Below, piece by piece: positions 16,911-25,934 of a stretch of DNA of 62,187 bases (the stretch's first letter is position 1; each line of letters starts with the position of its first letter). The notes under the pieces were generated by a model. That model saw nothing but the letters and a program-made list of their open reading frames with translations, did no database searches and was not told the DNA's origin. This stretch comes from Pseudomonadota bacterium (lineage in GTDB: Bacteria; Myxococcota_A; UBA796; SXON01): NCBI GenBank assembly GCA_005778355.1, contig SXON01000166.1:1-62187 (forward strand), read 5' to 3'. Both the position numbers and the translations under genes were made by a program.

Positions 16911-17666
16911 TCAGGGCACGGCGAGGGCGAGACCTGCCCGGAGCCCCATCTGGAGCCCGATGGCGCGCACGAGATCGAGGCGCACTGGCCGTCTACGGTG
17001 TTTCCGGAGGGAGCGGCGGTGTACGCCGAGGAGCGTGGCGAGCTCGTCGTCGTACAGGTGGTCGGAGCCGAGTTCGATGGCGGCGCGACGGGCGTCCACC
17101 ACGAGCGGTGTGCGTCGCGACAGGTCGGGCGCGGCGACGGCGGCCGCAGCAGAGTCGATGAGCGTGGCGTGTTCGAAGCCCACGGCGAGCGTGTCGAGGC
17201 CGAGGATGTCCAGCAGTTGCTGTCGCGACACGCGCGGCAGTGCAGCGTATACGCGAGCGGGTAGCCACGGGGCGATCACCCGCAGGCCGAGGAGGTCAGG
17301 CAGGGTGGTGGCCTCGAAGCGCGGGTCGCCACCCACGGCGTGGTGTTGAGCCTGCTTGAGCACATAGAAGAAGGCGTTTTGTAGGTGCCACTGGTCGTGT
17401 ACCTCCGTCACCCGGGTGGGCTCGAGTCGCGCGCCGTCACCCCGGGCGGTGCGCACCCGGTACTGCGTGGCCGCAGCGAGTCGGTCCGGGCGCCTGGGTC
17501 CCTTGGCCACCGCGTGGGCGTGGGTATCGGCGGCACCGGCCACCAGGAGGCCGTGGTCCTTTCCGCCGGCGAGGATGGCGGCGATGAGCGCCCGGCGGTC
17601 GCCGTCGTTTTCGGCGAGTGGGGCACTGTCTTCCCGGCGGTAGACGAACTGGAGGGCCAGGGGCAT
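16911..17666 (-). CDS. REP-associated tyrosine transposase-like (RAYT, Y1 HUH superfamily) protein
   Basis: 251 residues. VYRREDSAPLAENDGDRRAL at 8-27 fits the first strand and helix of IS200-like/RAYT domains. ADTHAHAV gives a putative HUH metal motif at H49-A-H51. NAFFYVLKQAQHHAV places a candidate nucleophile at Y101, at a spacing like that of known RAYTs. The C-terminal part (LIDSAAAAVAAPDL, then LLGVHRRSLRKH and LVRAIGLQMGLR) looks like an added helix-turn-helix DNA-binding region. RAYTs are single-copy domesticated relatives of IS200/IS605 transposases that process REP hairpins. No IS ends are seen. Immediately upstream lie three GGTGAC decamers and then the 95-bp hairpin array. Similarity is by motif, not search, so this is a moderate call. 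Confidence 0.62.
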   Translation of the reverse strand: MPLALQFVYRREDSAPLAENDGDRRALIAAILAGGKDHGLLVAGAADTHAHAVAKGPRRPDRLAAATQYRVRTARGDGARLEPTRVTEVHDQWHLQNAFFYVLKQAQHHAVGGDPRFEATTLPDLLGLRVIAPWLPARVYAALPRVSRQQLLDILGLDTLAVGFEHATLIDSAAAAVAAPDLSRRTPLVVDARRAAIELGSDHLYDDELATLLGVHRRSLRKHRRRPVRLDLVRAIGLQMGLRAGLALAVP

Positions 17667-17710
17667 GTGGCCGCGCAGGGCAAGAGGCGTGCCGCCGCAT
17701 TCACGGCGTT

Positions 17711-17740
17711 GGCCGGTGACGGCGGGTGACGGTGGGTGAC
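17711..17740 (+). repeat. Three direct 10-bp repeats (core GGTGAC) upstream of the RAYT-like gene
   Basis: GGTGAC recurs at 17715, 17725 and 17735, exactly one helical turn apart, 49-75 bases upstream of the RAYT-like start on the minus strand. The spacing suits a protein binding site that could control the gene, but this is inference. The rest of 17667-17890 shows no recognisable gene. Confidence 0.45.
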
Positions 17741-17890
17741 GAGTGTCCGTCCGAGCACGACGGCCGTCCTGCAGGCAAGAGCGTCAAGAGGCGGGGCGTG
17801 ATCTTCCTGGCAACATCGCGCGGTGCCCGTGGGGCCCCGTGGGCGGGTGGGCCAGCCTGCGAACCGGGAGGGGTCGTGACGGCGGGGCGG

Positions 17891-18840
17891 CCCGAAGTAG
17901 CAAACTTCCCCCGAGGTTGGGGGGATCGGGCCGGTGGGGTGGTCGCTCACGACGAGGCCCATTCGTCCCGAGGCGCGGGGCGCGGCCCGAAGTGGCAAAC
18001 CTCCGGCGAGGTAGGTGGGATCGGGCCGGTCGCATGGTCGCTCACGATGGCTGGGAGGGCGCCAATCTCGCCGTCGTCGGCCCGAAGTGGCAAACCTCCC
18101 GCGAGGTTGTGGGGTTCGGGCCGGTCGGAGTGTCACTCGCGACGGCTGGGAAGGCGCGCAGCTGGCGGGGCGCGGCCCGTAGTGCCAAACCTCCGGCGAG
18201 GTAGGTGGGATCGGGCCGGTCGCGTGGCCACTCACGACGGCTGCGAGGGCGCGCAGCTCGCCGTGAGCGGCCCGAAGTGGCCAACCTCCGGCGAGTTTGG
18301 GGGGATTGGGCCGGTCGCATGGTCGCTCACGATGGCTGGGAGGGCGCCAATCTCGCCGTCGTCGGCCCGAAGTGGCAAACCTCCCGCGAGGTTGGGGGGT
18401 TCGGGCCGGTCGGAGTGTCACTCGCGACGGCTGGGAAGGCGCGCAGCTGGCGGGGCGCGGCCCGTAGTGCCAAACCTCCGGCGAGGTAGGTGGGATCGGG
18501 CCGGTCACGTGGTCGCTTACGACGGCTGGGAGGGTGTCCACCCGGTCGTGCGCGGCCCGAAGTGGCCAACCTCCGGCGAGGTTCGTGGGATCGGACCGGT
18601 CACGTGGTCGCTTACGACGGCTGGGAGGGTGTCCACCCGGTCGTGCGCGGCCCGAAGTGGCAAACCTCTGGCGAGGTTGCTGGGATCGGGCCGGTCGCAT
18701 GGCCACTCGCGACGGGGGGGAAGGCGTCCACCCCGCCGTGCGCGGCCCGAAGTGGCAAACCTCCGGCGAGGTTGCTGGGATCGGGCCGGTCGGCGGGCCG
18801 CTCACGACGGTGGGGCGTGCGTCCACCCTGCCGTCGTCTG
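17891..18840 (+). repeat. Tandem array: ten direct 95-bp units, each with a GTRG tetramer and a small hairpin
   Basis: The CCCGAAGT (or CCCGTAGT) landmark occurs at 17891, 17986, 18081, 18176, 18271, 18366, 18461, 18556, 18651 and 18746, an exact 95-bp period. A degenerate eleventh start is at 18841. Each unit has GTGG or GTAG just before a hairpin whose best form is AACCTC-CGGC-GAGGTT. Five units are perfect, one has a wobble pair, three lose one end pair and one is disrupted. Units 2-4 and 5-7 are near copies offset by 285 bp, showing internal duplication; units 8 and 9 share another variant. As 95 is not a multiple of three, the open frames crossing it (several of 90-520 codons on both strands) are not believable genes. 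With its flanks this fills the 1.2-kb gene-free stretch 17667-18878. Confidence 0.92.
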
Positions 18841-18878
18841 CCAAGTATGGGTTTGCATCCAGGGTAAGATCACCGCCC

Positions 18879-19664
18879 ATGTCGGTATGGCTCCCGCTAC
18901 TCGCCGATGCCCTGGCATGCGCGGCTTCCCCGGGCTCCGCCCCGCCGGTCGGCGTCACCGCCGAGCCTCCGCCCATGCGCGCCGAGAGCGCCGGGTCCGC
19001 GCCGAGCGTGCTGCCTCTCTCTGTCTACGACACTGAGCCTATCGGCACGTTCGTGGTGCTCTGGCACCCCGGCCTCGGCGCGGCCGAGCGAAACGGCGTG
19101 CGGGCCGCGTTGGCCGAGGACTTCAAGGGCGTCGTTGGCGCCGTGCCTCGGGAGGCACTCGAACGCCTCGGCGGAACCCGAATCGTCGTAAACCGGGAGT
19201 TCATCGACGCCGAGGGCGTGCGCAAACGTGGCCTCGCCACGCACCGCTCTGCCGCCTGGTTGACGGCCCATGGATTCGACGCCGCGCGCGAGGGCGTCGT
19301 CGAGGTGTACGACGTGGCTGACTACCTGCACGTCCGGGCGGGCCCGCAACCCATGGTGCTCCTGCACGAGCTGACGCACGTCCTCGCGCAGCACGCCGGT
19401 GAGGCCACACTCGCCGCCATCAGCGAGGCCTACGGGCACGCCGAGCGGAGTGGTCGCTACGACCACGTGGCCCATGCCGAGAACGCCCGCTCGGCCCAGG
19501 CCTACGCCATGAACAATGCCGGCGAGTACACCGCCGAGCTGTCCGAGGCGTACTTTGGGCGCAACGACTGGTTCCCCTTCGACCGTGCCGAGCTGCGGGC
19601 ATTCGACACCGCCGGTTGCGACGCCGTGGCTCGCCTGTGGATGGTGACCGAACCCGACTGCTGA
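18879..19664 (+). CDS. Secreted zinc metallopeptidase-like protein (HExxH)
   Basis: 261 residues beginning MSVWLPLLADALACAASPG, a short signal that may end in a loose lipobox (A-L-A-C). H163-E-L-T-H167 is a zinc-binding HExxH motif. NAGEYTAELSEAYFGRND near 213-230 supplies the distal Glu ligand and resembles a family of small secreted metalloproteases (anthrax-lethal-factor-like fold) with the trailing WFPFDRAELRAFD pattern. The start is inside a longer open frame that runs back into the repeat array; ATG 18879 is chosen because it opens the signal. It probably acts outside the cytoplasm. The substrate is unknown. A C11 peptidase gene follows after 62 bases. Confidence 0.72.
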   Translation: MSVWLPLLADALACAASPGSAPPVGVTAEPPPMRAESAGSAPSVLPLSVYDTEPIGTFVVLWHPGLGAAERNGVRAALAEDFKGVVGAVPREALERLGGTRIVVNREFIDAEGVRKRGLATHRSAAWLTAHGFDAAREGVVEVYDVADYLHVRAGPQPMVLLHELTHVLAQHAGEATLAAISEAYGHAERSGRYDHVAHAENARSAQAYAMNNAGEYTAELSEAYFGRNDWFPFDRAELRAFDTAGCDAVARLWMVTEPDC

Positions 19665-19726
19665 GCTGCGTCCCCGGTCGCATGCCGACCCTCCTTTCAC
19701 AACGGGTGACAATCCTCCGCGCTAGC

Positions 19727-20983
19727 GTGCGCCTGATGTCGCTCTTCCTGCTGGCCTGCACGCCCGATGTTGAAATCTCGATGAACCGTGGCACCGCAGG
19801 TCGCGACGACGACACGGGTGAACCCACGAGCGATGTCGACACCGCCGAGGATGACTCCGGCGTCCCTGGGCACGAAGGGGCCCAGTGGACCTTCCTGGTC
19901 TTCATGAACGGCGACAACGACCTCGAGAAGTGGGCACTCGCCGATGTCAACGAGATGGAGGCCGTCGGCTCCACCGACGACGTGAACATCGTCGTGCAAG
20001 TCGACCGCTCGGCGCGCCAGGACGACAGCGACGGCGACTGGAGCGGCGCCCGGCGCTTCCGCGTGGAGAAGGACCAGAACACGCGGTCGATCACCTCACC
20101 GGTGCTGGCCGATCTGGGCACCGTCGACAGCGGAACGCCGCAGACGGTCATCGACTTTGTCGAGTGGGGCATCGCGAACTACCCGGCCGAGCGCGTGGCG
20201 GTGGTGCTGTGGGACCACGGCACCGGCTGGTCCTTCCAACCCGAGGAGGGACAGAAGGGCATTTCCGACGACTTCGACGCCGGGAGCGAGCTGAGCGTGG
20301 CCGAGGGCGACGTGACCGAGGTGTACGCGGCGGCGGCGGCGGCGCTCGGGCGCCCCGTGGATCTCGTCGGCTTCGACGCCTGCATCATGATGGCCTGGGA
20401 GGTGGCGTGGTCCGTGGCCCCCCATGGCAAGGTGATGGTGGCCTCGCAGGACTACGAGGCTCTCCAGGGCTGGGACTATACGGGCGCGATGGCCGACCTC
20501 GTGGCCAACCCGGAGATGAGCGCGGCCGACCTCGGCGAGAGCATCGCCTTCCATTTCCACGAGATCCCGGACAGCACACAGTCGGTCCTCGACCTGGGAC
20601 AAGTCCCGGCCTTCACCGCGGCCATCAGCGAGGTGGCCGACGCGGTGATCGCCAGTGGCGCGGCGGCCGAAGTGCTCGCGATGGCGACCGAAGACGCCCA
20701 GGGCTTCGACGGCCCACGGTCGACCAATCACGACGCGCTCGACCTGCTCAGCCGGCTGTCCAGCGCGAGCAACGACGCCGCCGTCGACGCCGCCATCGAG
20801 GCAGCCATGGCGCTGTCAGAGCCGTTGATCATCAGTAACTACAACCAGGGCGGACGCGTGAAGAACGCCAACGGGCTCACGATCTACTCGCCCTCCACCG
20901 GCTCGGAGCCGCCGATCTACCAGAACGCCCCCTGGTCGGCCGACACCAGCTGGGACGAGATGATCGCGGCGGCGGCGGAGTAA
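19727..20983 (+). CDS. Clostripain-family (C11) cysteine peptidase lipoprotein
   Basis: 418 residues. GTG at 19727 gives MRLMSLFLLAC, a short signal with an L-L-A-C lipobox; an ATG three codons later would remove the only Arg. An Asp/Thr-rich linker (residues 24-48) tethers the catalytic domain. WTFLVFMNGDNDLEKWA opens the C11 fold. VVLWDHGTGW places the catalytic His at 164, and DLVGFDACIM places the Cys at 219, in the usual order. Enzymes of this family cleave after basic residues and often self-activate. It is likely surface- or periplasm-facing. No terminator is obvious in the 70-base gap before the next gene. Confidence 0.88.
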   Translation: MRLMSLFLLACTPDVEISMNRGTAGRDDDTGEPTSDVDTAEDDSGVPGHEGAQWTFLVFMNGDNDLEKWALADVNEMEAVGSTDDVNIVVQVDRSARQDDSDGDWSGARRFRVEKDQNTRSITSPVLADLGTVDSGTPQTVIDFVEWGIANYPAERVAVVLWDHGTGWSFQPEEGQKGISDDFDAGSELSVAEGDVTEVYAAAAAALGRPVDLVGFDACIMMAWEVAWSVAPHGKVMVASQDYEALQGWDYTGAMADLVANPEMSAADLGESIAFHFHEIPDSTQSVLDLGQVPAFTAAISEVADAVIASGAAAEVLAMATEDAQGFDGPRSTNHDALDLLSRLSSASNDAAVDAAIEAAMALSEPLIISNYNQGGRVKNANGLTIYSPSTGSEPPIYQNAPWSADTSWDEMIAAAAE

Positions 20984-21053
20984 ACGCCAGCTTCGCCGTT
21001 GCAGCTCCAGCTAGCCATAGGCTCCATCGCCCCCTCGCGATACACCGCTAGGG

Positions 21054-21911
21054 ATGTCCCGAGCTGAGCTTTTTCGCGTCCTAGGCGACTCCACACGCCT
21101 CCGCATCCTCGCCTTGCTCACCCGCGAGGAGCTGGCGGTGTCGGAGGTCCAGGAGGTGGTGGGCGTGGGGCAATCCACGGTGTCGGGGCACCTCGCGCAG
21201 CTCAAGGGCGTGGGGCTGGTCACCGCGCGTCGCGACGGGGCGCACACGCGGTACACCGCCGCCACGCCGGAGAACGAGGGCGGGGTGCTCAAGCTCGTGG
21301 CCGACGCCCCGCTCCCCGAAGGCGACGAGATCGCCCTTCGACGTGTGCTCGCCGAGCGCGAGTCGCCCACCCCCGAGGGCCTTGGCAACGACTACCTCCC
21401 CGGTCGATCATGGGAGGCGCTGGCGCACCTGCTCTTGTCGCTGGTCCCGCCGATGCGAATCGCCGACCTTGGCGTGGGGACCGGTCGTCTCACGGCCCTC
21501 TTCGCCGAGCACGCGCGCCAGGTGATCGCGGTCGATCGCGACGCCGCCGCGCTCGAACGTTTGCCGCCGGGCATCGAGCGACGCCTCGGCACGCTCGAGG
21601 ATCCTCCCCTGAAGGAGCGCGAGGTCGACCTGGTGTTGCTCTCGCAGGCGCTCCACTGCGTCGGCGACCCGGTGGCCACGCTGCGGAAGTGCCGGGAAGC
21701 GCTGGTGGGCGGCGGCAAGATCGCCGTGCTCGATCTCGCGCCACACACCCACCACTGGGTTGAGCACCGTCTCGGTCACAAACACCTCGGCTTTGCCGAC
21801 CTCGGCTCGCTCCTCACCGAGGCTGGATTCCACAACGTCACCAGTCGCGTGGTGCACGTCGATCGCAAGGCCCCTGCCTTCACCACAGTGCTCGCCATCG
21901 GCGCACGGTAG
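21054..21911 (+). CDS. ArsR-type regulator fused to a SAM-dependent methyltransferase domain (SahR-like)
   Basis: 285 residues. Residues 1-80 are a winged helix (LFRVLGDSTRLRILALLTRE, then VGQSTVSGHLAQLK as recognition helix) with no Cys metal site. Residues about 105-285 are a class I methyltransferase fold with ADLGVGTGRL at 137-146 and ALHCVGDPVATLRKCREALV. This architecture next to metH is that of SahR-type repressors, which sense S-adenosylhomocysteine and control methionine-cycle genes. It lies 33 bases upstream of metH in the same direction, with a perfect AT-rich inverted repeat in the gap. The SAH-sensing role is inferred from context. Confidence 0.85.
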   Translation: MSRAELFRVLGDSTRLRILALLTREELAVSEVQEVVGVGQSTVSGHLAQLKGVGLVTARRDGAHTRYTAATPENEGGVLKLVADAPLPEGDEIALRRVLAERESPTPEGLGNDYLPGRSWEALAHLLLSLVPPMRIADLGVGTGRLTALFAEHARQVIAVDRDAAALERLPPGIERRLGTLEDPPLKEREVDLVLLSQALHCVGDPVATLRKCREALVGGGKIAVLDLAPHTHHWVEHRLGHKHLGFADLGSLLTEAGFHNVTSRVVHVDRKAPAFTTVLAIGAR

Positions 21912-21921
21912 TGGCTATCGC

Positions 21922-21935
21922 TATATCGTGATATA
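21922..21935 (+). promoter_or_regulatory. Palindromic operator candidate TATATC-GT-GATATA before metH
   Basis: A perfect 6+2+6 inverted repeat, AT-rich in a very GC-rich region, lies 10-23 bases before the metH start codon and directly after the ArsR-type gene. Position and symmetry fit a dimeric winged-helix repressor site, most simply that of the neighbouring regulator. Confidence 0.6.
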
Positions 21936-21944
21936 CCGACAGGC

Positions 21945-24900
21945 ATGAGCACCTTCCTCTCGGCCCTCTCGGATCGGGTCCTCGTTTTCGACGGGGGCAT
22001 GGGTACGCAACTACAGGGTTTCGACCTTCCCTTGTCGGACTATCAGGGTCTGGAGAATTGCTCTGAGATCCTGAACCTCACCCGCCCCGATGTGGTGGGC
22101 ACCATCCATCGCCGGTACTTCGAGGCCGGGGCCGACATCGTGGAGACCAACAGCTTCGGTGGCGCGCCCTGGGTGCTCGCCGAGTTCGGCCTGCAAGCCG
22201 ACACCGAGCGCATCAACCGGGTGGCCGCCGAGGTGGCGCGCGAGGCGGCCCTCGCCTTCTCATCGGAGGCGCGACCCCGCTTCGTGGCCGGGAGCATCGG
22301 CCCCGGCACGCGCTTGCCCACCCTCGGCCACATCCACTGGGACGAGATGTACGCCGGATACCGGGCCCAGGTGCGGGGGCTCGTCCAGGGCGGGGCCGAC
22401 GTGCTCCTCGTGGAAACCTGCCAGGACCTCCTGCAGACCAAGTGCGCGCTCGCGGCCATCGTCGACGAACGGGCCGCGCTCCGCTCGGTCCTGGGTCGCG
22501 ACATCCCCATCATGGCGCAAGTGACGATGGAGACCACTGGCACGATGTTGCTCGGCAGCGACATCGCCGCCGCCGTTACCGTGCTCGAGCAGTACCCCAT
22601 CGACCTCATCGGGCTCAACTGCGCCACCGGCCCACAGGAGATGGCCGCGCACGTGGCGTATCTGGGTCGACACGCCCGCGCGCGCATCTCGGTCTTGCCC
22701 AACGCCGGCCTGCCGCAGCTGGTGGACGGTAAGACCTGCTACCCGCTCCGCCCGGACGAGCTCGCCGACTGGCACCTCCGCTTCATCGAGCAAGACGGCG
22801 TCAACGCCGTGGGCGGCTGCTGTGGCACCACGCCCGACCACATCCGCGCCGTGGCGGCACGAGTGCTCGGTCACAAACCGAGGCACCGCACGCCGGAGTT
22901 CGTGCCCTCGGCGTCGTCGCTCTACTCGCCGGTGTCGCTGCGGCAACAGGCGGACGTCTTCGCGATCGGAGAGCGCACCAACGCCAACGGATCGCGCCAG
23001 TTCAAGCGCCTGCTCGACGCCCAGGACTGGGACGGCATGGTGGGCATGGGTCGCGACCAGGTGAAGGGTGGAAGCCACGCCGTCGACGTGTGCGTGGCCT
23101 TCGTGGGGCGCCCTGAGGAGCGCGACATGGACGAGCTGGTCAAGCGCATGGTCCAGTCGGTGCAGGCGCCGCTGGTCATCGACAGTACGGAAACCAACGT
23201 GCTCGAAGCCGCGCTCAAGCGCATCGGGGGCAAGCCGCTGGTCAACAGCATCAACCTCGAAGACGGCGAGGGCAAGCTCGACATTATCTGCACGCTCTGC
23301 AAGCGCCACGGCGCCGGCGTCATCGCGCTGACCATCGACGAGGAGGGCATGGCCAAGACACCCGAGCGGAAGCTCGAGGTGGCGGAGCGCCTCTACGACC
23401 TCGCCGTGAACCGCCACGGCATGGCGCCGGACGACATCCTCTTTGATCCCCTCACGTTCACCATCGCCACCGGCAACGAGGACGACCGCAAGCTCGGCCT
23501 CTACACCCTAGAGGGCATCCAACTCATCAGCCAGCGCTTCCCTCGTTGTGGTGTCGTGCTTGGCCTCTCCAACATTAGCTTCGGTCTCAATCCGGCGGCG
23601 CGGCACGCGCTCAACAGCGTTTTCCTCCATCACGCACGCGAGGCCGGCATGACCGCCGCCATCGTGCACGCCGAGAAGATCACCCCGCTCTTCAAGATCG
23701 AGCCCGAGGTGCGCGAGGTCTGCGAAGACCTGATTCACGATCGGCGTCGCGAGGGCTACGACCCGCTCCAACGACTGCTCGCGATCTTCGCCGACCGCAA
23801 GCTGGAGAAGACCGAGAAAAAACGCGCCGAGACCGTGGAACAAAGGCTGAAAGACCGCATCATCGACGGCGATCGCAACGGCCTCGACGTCGACCTCGAC
23901 GAGGCCCTCGGCCAACACAGCGCGCTCGCCATCATCAACGAGATTCTGCTCGATGGCATGCGGGTTGTTGGCGAACTTTTTGGCTCGGGACAGATGCAGC
24001 TGCCCTTCGTGCTCCAGTCGGCCGAGACGATGAAGGCGGCGGTGGCCTACTTGCAGCCCCACATGGACAAGGTGGAGGGCCCGGCCAAGGGCACGATGGT
24101 GCTCGCCACCGTTCGCGGCGACGTGCACGACATCGGCACGACCCTCGTCGACATCATCCTCTCCAACAATGGCTACAAGGTCGTCAACATCGGCATCAAG
24201 CAGCCGATCGACCAGATCCTAAAGGCCGCCGAGGAACACCACGCCGACGCGATCGGCATGTCGGGCCTGCTGGTGAAGAGCACGGTGATCATGAGGGAGA
24301 ACCTCGAGGAGATGCGTCGGCAGGGGTGGACCAAGCCGGTGGTGCTCGGCGGCGCCGCGCTCACCCGCGCGTACGTCGAGAACGATTGTTCACAATCCTA
24401 CGGTCGCAAGGTGGCCTACGCGAAGGACGCGTTCTCGGGCCTGCATTTCATGGAGAAACTGTCGAGCTACGACGATGCGCTGACTCAGGTCGAAGTCGCC
24501 GGTCCCCAGCCGATCCCCGCCCGCGTCGATCGTCCCTTGCCCTACGACGCCCGCGACGCCCAGCCTGCGGCCGCCGTCCCCGCGCCGTTGCCCCCGTTCC
24601 TCGGTTCGCGCCTCGTGGAGGTACCCGTCAAGGCGCTGGCGCCGTGGATCAACGAGGACATCCTCTACAAGTTCCAGTGGGGATTCCTGCGCAAGAACCT
24701 GTCGACCGAGGAGCACGCGGAGCAGCTCCGCACCGTCGCCCGCCCCATCCTGGTCGACCTGCTCGACCGTTGCGCTCGGGAGGGCATCCTGCAGCCCCGC
24801 GCGGTGTATGGCTGGTTCAAGGCCCATCGCGATGGCGACGCGATCGTGCTGGACGACGGGACGCGCCTCGGCTTTCCCCGGCAGCGCGATGGTGGCCGCT

Positions 24901-25334
24901 GCATCGCCGACTTCGTGGGCGCCGACGATCTGGTGGGGCTGCAACTGGTGACCGTGGGCGAGCGGGCCACGGAGGTGTGCCGCGAGTGGTTCGAGGCCCA
25001 CAAGTACACCGACTACCTCTACCTGCACGGCCTATCGGTGGAGCTCACCGAGGCCCTGGCCGAGTTCGTGCACCGCCAGATGCGCGCCGAGATCGGCATC
25101 GCGGGGGATGACGCGCGCGACATCCACGACTTGTTCCACAAGCAGTACCGTGGCTGTCGCTACGCCTACGGCTACCCGGCCTGTCCCGACATGGCCGACC
25201 AGCGTCACATCTTGCGGCTGCTCGGCGCCGAGCGGTTGGGCGTCACGATGGACGCTGACGACCAGCTCCACCCCGAGCAGTCCACGGCCGCCATTGTCAT
25301 CCACCACCCGCAGGCGCGCTACTTCAAGGTCTAG
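21945..25334 (+). CDS. metH: Cobalamin-dependent methionine synthase, full length
   Basis: 1129 residues with all four modules in order. The homocysteine-binding barrel (about 1-320) has zinc ligands C226, C292 and C293 in NCATGP and VGGCCGT. The pterin/methyltetrahydrofolate barrel is about 335-620 ([16 protein letters not shown]). The cap and B12-binding domains are about 640-880, with D726-V-H728-D-I-G as the DxHxxG motif and H728 as lower cobalt ligand. The activation domain is about 900-1129, with [10 protein letters not shown] for SAM binding. It makes methionine from homocysteine in the cytoplasm. Regulation is probably by the adjacent SahR-like protein through the palindrome just upstream. 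Its TAG shares the four bases CTAG with the stop of the convergent lipoprotein gene. Confidence 0.97.
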   Translation: MSTFLSALSDRVLVFDGGMGTQLQGFDLPLSDYQGLENCSEILNLTRPDVVGTIHRRYFEAGADIVETNSFGGAPWVLAEFGLQADTERINRVAAEVAREAALAFSSEARPRFVAGSIGPGTRLPTLGHIHWDEMYAGYRAQVRGLVQGGADVLLVETCQDLLQTKCALAAIVDERAALRSVLGRDIPIMAQVTMETTGTMLLGSDIAAAVTVLEQYPIDLIGLNCATGPQEMAAHVAYLGRHARARISVLPNAGLPQLVDGKTCYPLRPDELADWHLRFIEQDGVNAVGGCCGTTPDHIRAVAARVLGHKPRHRTPEFVPSASSLYSPVSLRQQADVFAIGERTNANGSRQFKRLLDAQDWDGMVGMGRDQVKGGSHAVDVCVAFVGRPEERDMDELVKRMVQSVQAPLVIDSTETNVLEAALKRIGGKPLVNSINLEDGEGKLDIICTLCKRHGAGVIALTIDEEGMAKTPERKLEVAERLYDLAVNRHGMAPDDILFDPLTFTIATGNEDDRKLGLYTLEGIQLISQRFPRCGVVLGLSNISFGLNPAARHALNSVFLHHAREAGMTAAIVHAEKITPLFKIEPEVREVCEDLIHDRRREGYDPLQRLLAIFADRKLEKTEKKRAETVEQRLKDRIIDGDRNGLDVDLDEALGQHSALAIINEILLDGMRVVGELFGSGQMQLPFVLQSAETMKAAVAYLQPHMDKVEGPAKGTMVLATVRGDVHDIGTTLVDIILSNNGYKVVNIGIKQPIDQILKAAEEHHADAIGMSGLLVKSTVIMRENLEEMRRQGWTKPVVLGGAALTRAYVENDCSQSYGRKVAYAKDAFSGLHFMEKLSSYDDALTQVEVAGPQPIPARVDRPLPYDARDAQPAAAVPAPLPPFLGSRLVEVPVKALAPWINEDILYKFQWGFLRKNLSTEEHAEQLRTVARPILVDLLDRCAREGILQPRAVYGWFKAHRDGDAIVLDDGTRLGFPRQRDGGRCIADFVGADDLVGLQLVTVGERATEVCREWFEAHKYTDYLYLHGLSVELTEALAEFVHRQMRAEIGIAGDDARDIHDLFHKQYRGCRYAYGYPACPDMADQRHILRLLGAERLGVTMDADDQLHPEQSTAAIVIHHPQARYFKV

Positions 25335-25903
25335 TTGCCCGGCGGCCCGCCCTGCTGTCCGCCGCCCTGCCCGCCCTGCTGTCCGCCGCCCTGGCCCATG
25401 CCGCCGCCTTGTCCGCCGGGCGGTTGATTTCCCGGTCGCCCCCTGCCTGTGCCCTGGGGCTGCGACTGGCCCTGGTTGCCTCCCCGGGGGTTGTCCTTCG
25501 GGATCTCGAAGAGGCCGGTGCCCGCCTCTCCCATCTCGGTGCGCGTGGTTTCCACCTTGCCCACGCGACCCTCGAGCTCGCTGAGCGCGGCCTGGACCGA
25601 CTTTCCCGCCAACGTCGTGCGTGTGGGGTCGAAGCTCACGTGTTCGGCGTCGTACACGCCGACCGTCTCGAGCTGCTGGACCTTCAGCTCCAAGACCTGC
25701 AAGCGCAGCGCGAGGTTCTCGGCGTCGCTGCTCAGTGGCGTCCGCTCCTCATCGGGCTCTTCGCGGTCGCGACACTTCACGTAGAGCTCGTCGAGGGCCT
25801 CCTTCACGCTGTCGACGTCGGCGTCGCCCGCGGGCTTGTACGACACGTCCCAGGCGTCGGTGGCGGCACCACAGGCAAGGAGCGAGGGCAGGAGAGAAAG
25901 CAT
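25331..25903 (-). CDS. Coiled-coil lipoprotein with Gly/Gln/Pro-rich tail
   Basis: 190 residues. MLSLLPSLLAC is a short lipoprotein signal (L-L-A-C). The middle has heptad-like segments (SSDAENLALRLQVLELKVQQ, then ALSELEGRVGKVETTR), suggesting an oligomeric coiled coil. From about residue 140 the tail is a low-complexity run of GGQ, GQQGG and GPPGN units. No family is recognised; it could be a structural or wall-spanning lipoprotein. It lies 31 bases downstream of the methyltransferase gene on the same strand and is probably in one operon with it. The stop codon overlaps that of metH. Confidence 0.75.
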   Translation of the reverse strand: MLSLLPSLLACGAATDAWDVSYKPAGDADVDSVKEALDELYVKCRDREEPDEERTPLSSDAENLALRLQVLELKVQQLETVGVYDAEHVSFDPTRTTLAGKSVQAALSELEGRVGKVETTRTEMGEAGTGLFEIPKDNPRGGNQGQSQPQGTGRGRPGNQPPGGQGGGMGQGGGQQGGQGGGQQGGPPGN

Positions 25904-25934
25904 GGACCTACGCTACGGCTATGCGCCTCGTCGG

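Noticed and set aside
16911-17666. Complete insertion sequence around the RAYT-like gene
   Set aside because: No IS200/IS605-type ends, no TnpB partner and no target duplication seen; a domesticated RAYT-type gene fits better.
17891-18840. CRISPR array
   Set aside because: The whole 95-bp unit is conserved; there are no unique spacers of constant length between short repeats and no cas genes nearby.
17408-19036. Long open frames (436 codons plus, 522 codons minus and several of 80-125 codons) across the repeat array
   Set aside because: The 95-bp unit is not a multiple of three, so these frames read the same DNA in rotating phase; stops are simply rare at this GC content. Products are Arg/Gly/Pro-rich with no domain.
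22260-23417. 385-codon minus-strand frame inside metH
   Set aside because: Antisense shadow of a clearly recognised full-length metH.
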